From the NCBI GenBank assembly GCA_016790385.1, contig JAEUNV010000500.1, positions 1 to 5,991 of the forward strand: 5,991 nucleotides of DNA, read 5' to 3'. Under the pieces are notes generated by a model. That model was not told the DNA's origin and ran no database searches. It saw nothing but the letters and a program-made list of their open reading frames with translations. This DNA comes from Zoogloea sp. Lineage in GTDB: Bacteria; Pseudomonadota; Gammaproteobacteria; Burkholderiales; Rhodocyclaceae. The position numbers were made by a program, and so were the translations under genes. Positions 1-5,991 of this stretch are shown in pieces (positions within the stretch are counted from its first letter, which is position 1; the number at the start of each line of letters is the position of its first letter).

Positions 1-1020
1 GCCCAGGCCGGGCCCGAGCTGTCCACCGATGACTGGCTCAAGGTGATCCGCGAGGCCCGCGCCCTGGGCGCCGCCCAGTTCGGCATCTCGGGCGGCGAAC
101 CCCTGGTCCGGGACGACATCGAGATCCTGGTCCGTGAAGCCCGCGCGCTTGGCTTCTACACCAACCTCATCACCTCCGGCGTGGGCCTTACCGAAGCCCG
201 CCTTGCCGCCTTGAAGGACGCCGGCCTGGACCACATCCAGCTCTCCTTTCAGGACGCCACCCGCGAAGCCAACAACCTCATCACCAACACCCGCACCTTC
301 GACCTCAAGCGCAAAGTGGCCGCCATGACCAAGGCCGCCGGCTACCCCACGGTGATCAACTGTGTGCTGCATCGGACCAACATCGACCACCTGGACCGCA
401 TCATCGAGATGGCCGTGGAGATCGGCGCCGAATACCTGGAGCTGGCCAACACCCAGTACCACGGCTGGGCCTTCCTCAACCGGCAAGCGCTCATGCCCAG
501 CGCCGCCCAGCTCGCCGAGGCCGAGGCCGTGACCGAACGCTGGAAGGCCCGGCTCGGCAAGAAGATGCGCATCCTCTTCGTCACCCCCGACTACCAGACC
601 AGGAAACCCAAAAAGTGCATGAACGGTTGGGGCGAAGTCTTTCTCTCCATCACCCCCGATGGCCTCGCCCTGCCCTGCCACACCGCCCGTATGCTGCCGG
701 GGCTGGAGTTTCCCGATGTGCGCGATCACAGCATCGACTGGATCTGGCACGAATCGCCGCTCTTCAACCGCTTCCGCGGCACCGCCTGGCTACCGTCCAC
801 CTGCCAGAGCTGCGATGACAAGGACAAAGACCACGGGGGCTGCCGCTGTCAGGCCTTCATGCTCACCGGCGACCCCGGCGCCACCGACCCGGTGTGCCCC
901 AAGTCCCCCGATCACGCCCTCATCGACGCCGCCCTTGCCGATGCGGAAAAACCGCGCTTGACGCGCCCCCTGGTGTTTCGCGACCCGAAGAACTCAAGCC
1001 AGCTCGGCCGCGCCTTCTGA
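1..1020 (+). CDS. pqqE: PQQ biosynthesis radical SAM/SPASM enzyme PqqE, 5'-truncated by window edge
   Basis: PqqE is a cytoplasmic radical-SAM enzyme that, with the chaperone PqqD, forms the Glu-Tyr carbon-carbon crosslink in the PqqA peptide, the first committed step of pyrroloquinoline quinone synthesis. The frame is open from base 1, so the GTG at 43 is internal and the true start lies upstream. The SAM-binding GGEP motif is at window codons 31-34. The SPASM domain supplies auxiliary cluster ligands: Cys206, then Cys268, Cys271, Asp277, Cys281, Cys283 and Cys299. This spacing equals that of the Methylorubrum extorquens enzyme as I remember it (C248, C310, C313, D319, C323, C325, C341), a constant offset of 42. 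About 42 N-terminal residues, including the CxxxCxxC motif for the catalytic 4Fe-4S cluster, are therefore outside the window. The C-terminal tail with its NP/PKNS-type ending is complete. No pqq gene follows, so this is probably the last gene of a pqq operon. Confidence 0.97.
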   Translation, partial: AQAGPELSTDDWLKVIREARALGAAQFGISGGEPLVRDDIEILVREARALGFYTNLITSGVGLTEARLAALKDAGLDHIQLSFQDATREANNLITNTRTFDLKRKVAAMTKAAGYPTVINCVLHRTNIDHLDRIIEMAVEIGAEYLELANTQYHGWAFLNRQALMPSAAQLAEAEAVTERWKARLGKKMRILFVTPDYQTRKPKKCMNGWGEVFLSITPDGLALPCHTARMLPGLEFPDVRDHSIDWIWHESPLFNRFRGTAWLPSTCQSCDDKDKDHGGCRCQAFMLTGDPGATDPVCPKSPDHALIDAALADAEKPRLTRPLVFRDPKNSSQLGRAF

Positions 1021-1107
1021 TCCCCGGCCTGCCGCATCCCGCGGCCGAACACGGTGCCAAGCCGGCGCCCGACAGGATATGGGGCACCCAAAGCGAATCC
1101 GGCGGCA

Positions 1108-1116
1108 TGCTAAGAT
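1108..1116 (+). promoter_or_regulatory. putative extended -10 promoter element of the lipoprotein gene
   Basis: The sequence TGCTAAGAT has the TGn extension followed by a hexamer matching 4 of 6 bases of TATAAT. No convincing -35 is seen 16-18 bases upstream, which is tolerated by extended -10 promoters. Transcription would start near 1122-1124, giving a leader of roughly 20 bases before the ATG at 1141. It would separate the lipoprotein gene from the upstream pqq genes. This is a motif match only; there is no other support. Confidence 0.3.
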
Positions 1117-1137
1117 CCTGCGCTGCAAAGCAGGATC
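1114..1137 (+). repeat. perfect 8-bp inverted repeat over -10 and ribosome binding site
   Basis: The arms GATCCTGC (1114-1121) and GCAGGATC (1130-1137) are exact reverse complements separated by 8 bases. The left arm overlaps the end of the putative -10 element, and the right arm contains the AGGA ribosome binding site (1132-1135) of the lipoprotein gene. In a transcript reading through from pqqE it could fold and hide the ribosome binding site. As DNA it could be an operator. There is no T tract, so it is not a standard intrinsic terminator. Confidence 0.55.
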
Positions 1138-1140
1138 GCC

Positions 1141-1644
1141 ATGAAACCCAACCGACTCAACCCCCTTCTTACCGCGCTTCTCTCGGCCAGCATCCTGGCA
1201 GCCTGCACCACTGCCCCCTCCACTCCCGAGACCGCCCCCGCTCCCGGCACCGCCGCCGGCAGTCGGGACGACAGCAACACCGGCGCCGCCAGCCGCCCGG
1301 CACCACCCAAGCCACGCCCCCCGCGCAGCGACAAGCCTGCCGTGAAGACCGATGGAAAGGCCGACGGGAAGATCGACAGGCCGGACACCAGAGTGGGGGA
1401 GATCATCGTCGAAGAAGCCCCTCCCGAAACCCCCATCATCGGCCCCGCCTGGCTGTCCCAGTGCATCAACCGTCAGACCGAAGGCGGCGTGGTGCGCTGT
1501 GATGCCGACCGCCTGCTGGCCGAGCCCTCGCCCAAGATCAAGGTGTATACCCGGGACCCCAGCGCTGCCGTGCGCACCCGGGGCGGCCCCGTCCAACTGC
1601 GCAGCAACCTCCCCCGCAAATACCGCTTCTTCGTCGTTCCCTGA
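1141..1644 (+). CDS. small proline/alanine-rich lipoprotein of unknown function
   Basis: The 167-residue product starts with a short basic n-region, a hydrophobic stretch from about residue 8, and a canonical lipobox L-A-A-C with Cys22 as the lipidation site. This predicts signal peptidase II processing and anchoring in the cell envelope; the residue after Cys22 is Thr, not Asp, so outer-membrane sorting is likely. Residues 23 to about 80 form a low-complexity Pro/Ala/Lys-rich linker with no expected fold. The conserved-looking part is the C-terminal segment from about residue 85, with Trp104 and two cysteines, Cys108 and Cys120, that could form a disulfide in the periplasm. The ATG is preceded by AGGA five bases upstream, which supports the start. 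I do not recognise a family, and the position after pqqE does not by itself link it to PQQ. It could be a lineage-specific envelope protein. Confidence 0.85.
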   Translation: MKPNRLNPLLTALLSASILAACTTAPSTPETAPAPGTAAGSRDDSNTGAASRPAPPKPRPPRSDKPAVKTDGKADGKIDRPDTRVGEIIVEEAPPETPIIGPAWLSQCINRQTEGGVVRCDADRLLAEPSPKIKVYTRDPSAAVRTRGGPVQLRSNLPRKYRFFVVP

Positions 1645-1728
1645 CCCGCTCCGGGCCAAGGGGAAGTCGGCCGGTCGCAACACCGCTGCAACATTGCGCG
1701 GCTTCAATAGCGTCCGAATGCCGCCGCC
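1645..1728. other. intergenic gap between lipoprotein and acetyltransferase genes
   Basis: This 84-base gap holds an in-frame TAG (1708-1710) that limits how far upstream the acetyltransferase could start. GCAAC occurs twice (1677 and 1688). I see no convincing terminator or promoter, so co-transcription of the two flanking genes is possible. Confidence 0.5.
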
Positions 1729-2217
1729 TTGGAAGGCAGGGAGAACGCGATCAAGACCGACGCGCCAAACGGCGAACTGCACCTCAGTACCCTCCACGCG
1801 GCCGATCAGCCCGCTCGGGAAGCGGCGGCCCGCATCCTCCATGAGGCCTTCGCCGACCCCGACCGCTACGGGCTGGAACGCATCGTGGAACAGCTTCAGC
1901 CCACGGCACCGCCCTTCTACCGCCACTTCTTCATCTGCCGCCAGCAAGATGAAGTGGTGGGCGTGGGCGGCATCAAGGCCGCCGACTGGGCCAGCGACAC
2001 GCACATCCTCTACCTTTCGGCGGTGGCTGAGCATGCCCGTGGTCAAGGCATCGCCCGGGCGCTCATCGCCGCCCGCATCGCCTGGGTGATGGAGAACTTC
2101 CCCCACGGCCGGGTACTCGTCTCCACCGCCCGAACCCGCCGCTTCGCCCGCCTGGGCTTTCGCCTGATGGGCAAACGGGAAGCCGGCGGGCGGCGGCTGA
2201 TGCTGCTGGAGTTCTGA
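1729..2217 (+). CDS. GNAT family N-acetyltransferase
   Basis: This is a single-domain acetyltransferase of about 155-162 residues, the usual size for a stand-alone GNAT. It transfers an acetyl group from acetyl-CoA to an amine substrate that cannot be predicted here. With TTG 1729 as residue 1, the CoA pyrophosphate-binding motif A is R104-G-Q-G107-I-A109, matching the family pattern R/Q-x-x-G-x-G/A, preceded by a beta strand (ILYLSAVAE) and followed by a long helix. The late motif F139-A-R-L-G-F144 is the typical end of the fold, where a residue near the active site meets CoA. The start is unsettled. TTG is the first start-like codon after the TAG at 1708 but has no good ribosome binding site, whereas ATC at 1750 has AGGGAG six bases upstream. 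Both candidates keep the entire domain. It is probably cytoplasmic. Confidence 0.88.
   Translation: MEGRENAIKTDAPNGELHLSTLHAADQPAREAAARILHEAFADPDRYGLERIVEQLQPTAPPFYRHFFICRQQDEVVGVGGIKAADWASDTHILYLSAVAEHARGQGIARALIAARIAWVMENFPHGRVLVSTARTRRFARLGFRLMGKREAGGRRLMLLEF
1738..1743 (+). promoter_or_regulatory. strong ribosome binding site pointing to an ATC codon
   Basis: AGGGAG ends six bases before ATC at 1750-1752, ideal spacing for initiation, yet that codon is not ATG, GTG or TTG. The nearest accepted start codon, TTG at 1729, lies upstream of the site. Either this gene uses a rare ATC start, or a base change or assembly error has replaced ATG, or the match is chance. Confidence 0.4.
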
Positions 2218-2249
2218 GCAGACTGACTGCGCCCTAAGTCCCATGCCTC

Positions 2250-2277
2250 TTGATTCCGCAGGCGTTAAGGCTATTCT
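2250..2277 (+). promoter_or_regulatory. putative sigma70-type promoter of the large hydrolase gene
   Basis: TTGATT (2250-2255) and TATTCT (2272-2277) each match 4 of 6 consensus bases and are separated by 16 bases. Transcription would begin near 2284, about 33 bases before the ATG at 2317. The stretch is visibly less GC-rich than the flanking genes, as expected of a promoter. It is motif-level evidence only. Confidence 0.35.
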
Positions 2278-2290
2278 TCCGCGAAACGGC

Positions 2291-2322
2291 GACCATCATT
2301 CCAAGAGAATGGAACGATGATC
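2291..2322 (+). repeat. imperfect 12-bp inverted repeat over the first start codon
   Basis: Arms 2291-2302 and 2311-2322 pair at 10 of 12 positions around an 8-base spacer (AAGAGAAT). The right arm contains the ATG at 2317 and the spacer holds the purine-rich AAGAG. It could be an operator just downstream of the putative promoter, or an RNA hairpin that masks a start codon. Confidence 0.45.
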
Positions 2323-5300
2323 ATGACAGGAACGGGATCGGGGAGAGACAGCGTGTCAGGCGGCGTGAAGATCGAAGTCATCGGCAAGAAGATGGACAAC
2401 CCAAGCCTGTGGCTTACCGCCCAGGGAAAGACCGGCGAGCTCTTCCCCGATATCAAGGCCTCTGGTATCGAACTCGCTTCCGAATCGGCCCGGGGGACCA
2501 GCTTGCCTGTGCTGGATGAGATCCCCGCCGGCGCCCTTGTCGAGGTCGAGCTCGACGGCGACCTGCATTTCTGGACCACGGCCGAAGACCTGCGCGAGCG
2601 CCTCTCAGACCCGGACACCGTCGACGCCCGAAGCGTCAGCCATGACGGAAGCGCCTGGACTGTTCCGTCGAGCCTGGGCTTGCCCGGCGCTGAGCGGGGG
2701 CTCTTCGGCAAGCTGACCCTTACAGCCCTGCGCTGGCTCGACATCCATCCCGATCATGACTTGCGCGACACCATCGTCGAGCGCGCCCAGAATCGGGCCA
2801 TTCCCACCGAAGGCCTGTTCCCTGTCCGCAGCGATGGCAGCCTCGGTCCGCGCCTCACGGCGCCCATTCCGGACGGCGGCCCTGTACTCATCCTCCTGCA
2901 CGGCACGGCGTCCAGCACCGCAGGCAGTTTTTCCCGGCTGTGGACCGATCAGACAGATAAATGGAAAGCCCTGTGCAAGCAGTTTGGCGATCGTATATAC
3001 GCGCTGGAGCACTGGACCCTGACCCGCAGCCCCATCGAGAACGCGCTGCTGGTGGCACGCCTGCTGCCGAAAAAGGGCACGCTCAGTTTTCTGTCCCACT
3101 CCCGCGGCGGCCTGATCGGCGAGCTGCTATGCCTTGACCCCGCGGAGTTCGACCTCAAGGGCGCCCTTGCAACCCTGGATGCCGAAAAGACCCGCAATAC
3201 CTCGGCCAATGCAGCCATCGACAAGCTGAAGAAAGAGTTGGGCCAACTCATCGACGAGCTCATCAAGCGCCCGGGCTTGTCCGTCGACCGTTTCGTGCGC
3301 GCCGCGTGCCCGTCCCGGGGCACAAGTCTCGCGGGTGACAAGCTCGACAAGTTCAGCTCCCTCCTCGTCCTCGCAGCCATCGTCATCGAGATGAAGGCCA
3401 GCGGCAAACGCAGTTTCGGCGTGTCGGCGGCGCAACTCATCGGCATCGGGGTGGACGCCCTCTGGGAGACCGTTGCCGCCGTGCTCGCCAGCCGCCGCCG
3501 CCCGGACGAACTGCCCGGCCTGCAAGCCATGATGCCAGGCTCAAGTCTGGTGAGCATCATCAACACCTCGCGGGGTCGCGGCGATCTCTATGTCATCGCC
3601 GGTGATGCGGCGCCGGTGGACGGCGATCGTTTTGCGGCCCTGCGCATCTGGCTGGCCGACCGCTACTACGAGCGCGACCATGACCTGGTGGTGGACACCC
3701 GCTCGATGCTCGATGGCACCCAGCGCAGCCGTTCGGAAACTGGGCCGCGCTGCAAGGTTTTGTTTCGCAGCGGGGCTGACGTCAATCACTTCAGCTACTT
3801 CCGCAACGAGGACAGCGCCACTGCCGTCGCCGCCGCCCTTACCCACGCGGACGATGCCGACAGCCTATTCAAGGACTATCTCGGCGAGTGGCCCCTCGCC
3901 GACGGCACTGGCGAACATGCCCGGGGGTGGTTCAGCCCGCGTGAGCGGGACGACCCCAAGGATTCGGACGCACGCGGCACGGTGATCCTCATCCCGGGGC
4001 TGTGCGGTTCCGAGCTGCTGGTCAATGAGAACGAGACCTGGGCCAACCTCCTCGCCCTCGCGGGCGGCGCCTTTTGCAAGAAGCTGAATATCGATAGCAC
4101 CGTCGTCACCGCCGGCGGACCCCTTGCCGACACGTATGTGCCCCTCGCCAATACGCTGCGCCAACGCGGCTACAAGGTGACGATGCACGGCTATGACTGG
4201 CGCAAGTCCCTGAGCGATGCGCTGAAAGATGTGACAGCCCGCATCGTAAGCTCCCTGGACGCGACACAGGGCTCACGCAAACCTGTGCACTTCGTCGTCC
4301 ATTCCATGGGTGGCGTGCTCCTGCGGGCCGCTTTCGCCAGTGACAAGGATTTGTGGGAGCGATGGAACAACCACCCCGGCGACCCGCGAGTGCTGATGCT
4401 CGGCACACCCAACCAGGGCTCCCACGCCATCACCTTGCTCCTCACCGGGCGCGACACCTTCTTCCGCCAGCTCGCCCTTCTCGACTTCTGCCACTCCCAG
4501 GAGGAACTTCTCAAGACCGCCATCCATTTCCCTGGCGTCATGGAGCTCCTGCCCTTTACCGACAATGGCGACGACAAGGCCATTCGCGAACTCGCCACCT
4601 GGGAAGCCTTCAAGAAAGCCGACGGCAAAGACAAATGGCCGCTCCCCATCGCGAACGTTCTCGCCGAGTCCGGGAAAATCTGGCGCACCCTTGGCGCCGA
4701 CCCGCTCCTTTCGAGCTCGCGCCTCGTGTACGTGGCCGGCATGGCCGACCAAACCCCTGACAAAGCGCTGATCGACGCCAAAGGACGATTCCAGCTCATG
4801 GCCACGCCCGAAGGCGACGGCCGCGTTCCCTGGGCCACCGGCATCCCGAAAAGCTGCAAGGATAACCAGCGCGCGTATTACGTGCGGGCCGCGCATGGCG
4901 ACCTGCCCAAGGCCAGCGACGCCTACGACGGCTATCTGGACATTCTGGAACGCGGGCGTACCGACAAGCTGGCAAGCCAACCGCCAGCCGCCCGCGGCAG
5001 TACCCAGTCCCAGGTCTGGCGCACGGAAGAGAGCGAGGCAGCGCTCTTCCCCAGCCGTGGCGAACTCCTCGCCGCCGCCACCGGCGGCACCCTTCGCTCT
5101 GCCCGCAAGGGCAGCCGTGGCGGCTACCGCGCCGAGGTCCGTGTGCTCCACGGCGATCTGCTCTATGCCGAATCGGCGGTGATGGTCGGCCACAGCTGGG
5201 GGGCCACTTCCCTCGAATTTACCGAGAAGCTTCTCGACCAGGCCCTGGGCGGCCGCATGCAGAGGCGCCTCAACGCCGGACTTCATGCCGGCGCCCTGGG

Positions 5301-5991
5301 CACCTACGCCCTCTACCGCCGGAAAGGCGACGACAAGTACGCTAAAGAGGCCATCGTCATTGGCATCGGTCGCATTGGCCAGCTTTCCGGCGGACAACTC
5401 AGCCTTGCCGTATCGCGGGCCATCGCGGCCTATGCGGCCGAAGTGCTCGAAGACAGCAGCATGAGCGGCGAGACGCGCGACGAACCCATCAGCCTGGGCG
5501 TCAGTACGCTGCTGATCGGCGCGGGAATCGGCGAGCTGACCCTGCCCGATTCCGTGGCGGCGATCATGCGCGGCCATCGGGATGCCCGCCTGCGTCTGGA
5601 GCGTGCCGGCCTGGCGAGCCAGATCAGGCTTGACCGCCTGGACTTCATCGAGGTTCTGGAAGACAAGGCCATCCACGCCCTGCGCTCGGCGCGCGACACG
5701 GTGGACGTGGACACCGAGCTGGCCCGCGCCTTCTTCGTCGACGCCGCCATCCGGCCGCACACGGGGCACCGCCGCAGAGCCACTGCGACGGTGGAAGATG
5801 GCCTCTGGCAGCGCATTGCCATCAGCGCCATTGGCGGTGATAACGGCACTGCGCCACGCCTGATGTTCGACGTGTATGGAGAACTGGCCCGCGCCGAGCG
5901 CACCTACAACGCCGTTCCTTTCAAGGACATCGAGCGCTTTACCGAAAGCCTGATGGCCAACACCGTCGATCAGGAACAGGTTGGACGTGCA
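2317..5991 (+). CDS. giant dual alpha/beta hydrolase protein with M17-like module; likely CHAT-family protein, 3' end outside window
   Basis: The frame is open for 1225 codons to the last base, so the gene continues. Modules: residues 1-180, beta-rich leader. Residues 188-500, first alpha/beta hydrolase: HGT oxyanion loop (195-197), nucleophile Ser262 in SHSRGG, CPSRGT (331-336), LPG (399-401), candidate acid Asp456 and His491 (VNHFSYF). Residues 554-870, LCAT-like hydrolase: PGLCGSEL (560-567), Trp575, GYDWR (625-629), nucleophile Ser663 in VHSMGG, GTP (696-698), Asp834 in GDGRVPW and His860. Residues 945-1045, a module resembling the N-terminal macro-like domain of M17 aminopeptidases (VIGIGRIGQLS). 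Residues 1058-1225, the region with STLLIGAG, GHRRR and LWQR which, in family members I recall, precedes a caspase-like CHAT protease. There is no signal peptide or membrane segment, so it is probably cytoplasmic. Possible substrates are phospholipids or acyl esters; function is unproven. The start may instead be ATG 2323 or GTG 2353. Confidence 0.9.
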   Translation, partial: MIMTGTGSGRDSVSGGVKIEVIGKKMDNPSLWLTAQGKTGELFPDIKASGIELASESARGTSLPVLDEIPAGALVEVELDGDLHFWTTAEDLRERLSDPDTVDARSVSHDGSAWTVPSSLGLPGAERGLFGKLTLTALRWLDIHPDHDLRDTIVERAQNRAIPTEGLFPVRSDGSLGPRLTAPIPDGGPVLILLHGTASSTAGSFSRLWTDQTDKWKALCKQFGDRIYALEHWTLTRSPIENALLVARLLPKKGTLSFLSHSRGGLIGELLCLDPAEFDLKGALATLDAEKTRNTSANAAIDKLKKELGQLIDELIKRPGLSVDRFVRAACPSRGTSLAGDKLDKFSSLLVLAAIVIEMKASGKRSFGVSAAQLIGIGVDALWETVAAVLASRRRPDELPGLQAMMPGSSLVSIINTSRGRGDLYVIAGDAAPVDGDRFAALRIWLADRYYERDHDLVVDTRSMLDGTQRSRSETGPRCKVLFRSGADVNHFSYFRNEDSATAVAAALTHADDADSLFKDYLGEWPLADGTGEHARGWFSPRERDDPKDSDARGTVILIPGLCGSELLVNENETWANLLALAGGAFCKKLNIDSTVVTAGGPLADTYVPLANTLRQRGYKVTMHGYDWRKSLSDALKDVTARIVSSLDATQGSRKPVHFVVHSMGGVLLRAAFASDKDLWERWNNHPGDPRVLMLGTPNQGSHAITLLLTGRDTFFRQLALLDFCHSQEELLKTAIHFPGVMELLPFTDNGDDKAIRELATWEAFKKADGKDKWPLPIANVLAESGKIWRTLGADPLLSSSRLVYVAGMADQTPDKALIDAKGRFQLMATPEGDGRVPWATGIPKSCKDNQRAYYVRAAHGDLPKASDAYDGYLDILERGRTDKLASQPPAARGSTQSQVWRTEESEAALFPSRGELLAAATGGTLRSARKGSRGGYRAEVRVLHGDLLYAESAVMVGHSWGATSLEFTEKLLDQALGGRMQRRLNAGLHAGALGTYALYRRKGDDKYAKEAIVIGIGRIGQLSGGQLSLAVSRAIAAYAAEVLEDSSMSGETRDEPISLGVSTLLIGAGIGELTLPDSVAAIMRGHRDARLRLERAGLASQIRLDRLDFIEVLEDKAIHALRSARDTVDVDTELARAFFVDAAIRPHTGHRRRATATVEDGLWQRIAISAIGGDNGTAPRLMFDVYGELARAERTYNAVPFKDIERFTESLMANTVDQEQVGRA
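2340..2345 (+). promoter_or_regulatory. ribosome binding site favouring a GTG start at 2353
   Basis: GGGGAG ends seven bases before GTG 2353-2355, which is in frame with the long reading frame (codon 13 from ATG 2317). The upstream ATG 2317 has only AAGAG at nine bases or GGA at three bases, and ATG 2323 has GGA at nine. The first 12 residues (Gly/Ser/Thr-rich) do not look like folded protein, so initiation at 2353 is a serious alternative. Confidence 0.45.

Noticed and set aside
43..1020. GTG at 43 as the start of pqqE
   Set aside because: The frame is open upstream to base 1 with PqqE-like residues (ELSTDDWLKV), so this is an internal codon and the gene is cut by the window edge.
1024..1046. 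CGGCC...GGCCG as a terminator after pqqE
   Set aside because: A five-pair stem with a long loop and no T tract is expected by chance at this GC content.
1352..2089. 245-codon + strand frame overlapping lipoprotein and GNAT genes
   Set aside because: The translation is dominated by Pro, Ser, Ala and Arg, typical of an out-of-frame reading of GC-rich coding DNA.
2218..2230. GCAG-ACTGA-CTGC as a terminator after the GNAT gene
   Set aside because: The stem is only four pairs and no T run follows, so it is too weak to call.
994..2244. 416-codon open frame on the minus strand
   Set aside because: It spans the lipoprotein and GNAT genes and the gaps between them, is Gly/Ala-rich and motif-free, and the + strand genes there have a lipobox and a CoA-binding motif.
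4273..5769. 498-codon open frame on the minus strand
   Set aside because: It lies wholly antisense to the giant hydrolase gene, and its translation is Gly/Ala/Val-rich without recognisable motifs. Long antisense frames are expected in GC-rich genes.
2317..5991. Gene fusion or frameshift artefact joining two lipases
   Set aside because: The frame is continuous with no internal stop, and the module order with the C-terminal CHAT-preceding region matches an architecture I recall in other bacteria.

Overview
The window is GC-rich DNA, and every gene I can support lies on the + strand. Codon use and the PqqE sequence suggest a proteobacterium, most likely a betaproteobacterium of the Rhodocyclales type (Azoarcus/Thauera-like). 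That placement is an impression from sequence style, not a computed result.

Layout: (1) 1-1020 is the 3' ~90% of pqqE, the radical-SAM/SPASM enzyme of PQQ cofactor synthesis. Its start and its radical-SAM CxxxCxxC cluster lie upstream of the window. (2) 1141-1644 encodes a small, Pro/Ala-rich lipoprotein of unknown function with a clear lipobox. A perfect 8-bp inverted repeat overlaps its putative -10 and its ribosome binding site. (3) 1729-2217 encodes a single-domain GNAT acetyltransferase. Its start is uncertain: TTG at 1729, or an ATC at 1750 that has a much better ribosome binding site. (4) From about 2317 a single frame stays open to the last base (1225 codons without a stop). It is the main content of the window: a giant multidomain protein with two tandem alpha/beta serine hydrolase modules, each with a complete candidate Ser-Asp-His triad. 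The first is like the lipase/esterase modules of bacterial CHAT proteins and the second is LCAT-like. They are followed by a module that looks like the macro-fold N-terminal domain of M17 aminopeptidases, and then a linker region typical of proteins that end in a caspase-like CHAT protease. The CHAT domain itself would lie beyond 5991 and is a prediction.

Functionally the window looks like a boundary. A cofactor operon ends at pqqE, two small accessory genes follow, and then the large multi-hydrolase gene appears to begin its own transcription unit, with a plausible promoter and an imperfect 12-bp inverted repeat over the first possible start codon. If the predicted C-terminal protease is present, the protein would combine two lipase-like activities with a caspase-like protease. 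Such an architecture would fit a stand-alone signalling, cell-death or defence effector, but nothing in the window proves that role. I saw no tRNA, rRNA, CRISPR array, insertion sequence or attachment site.
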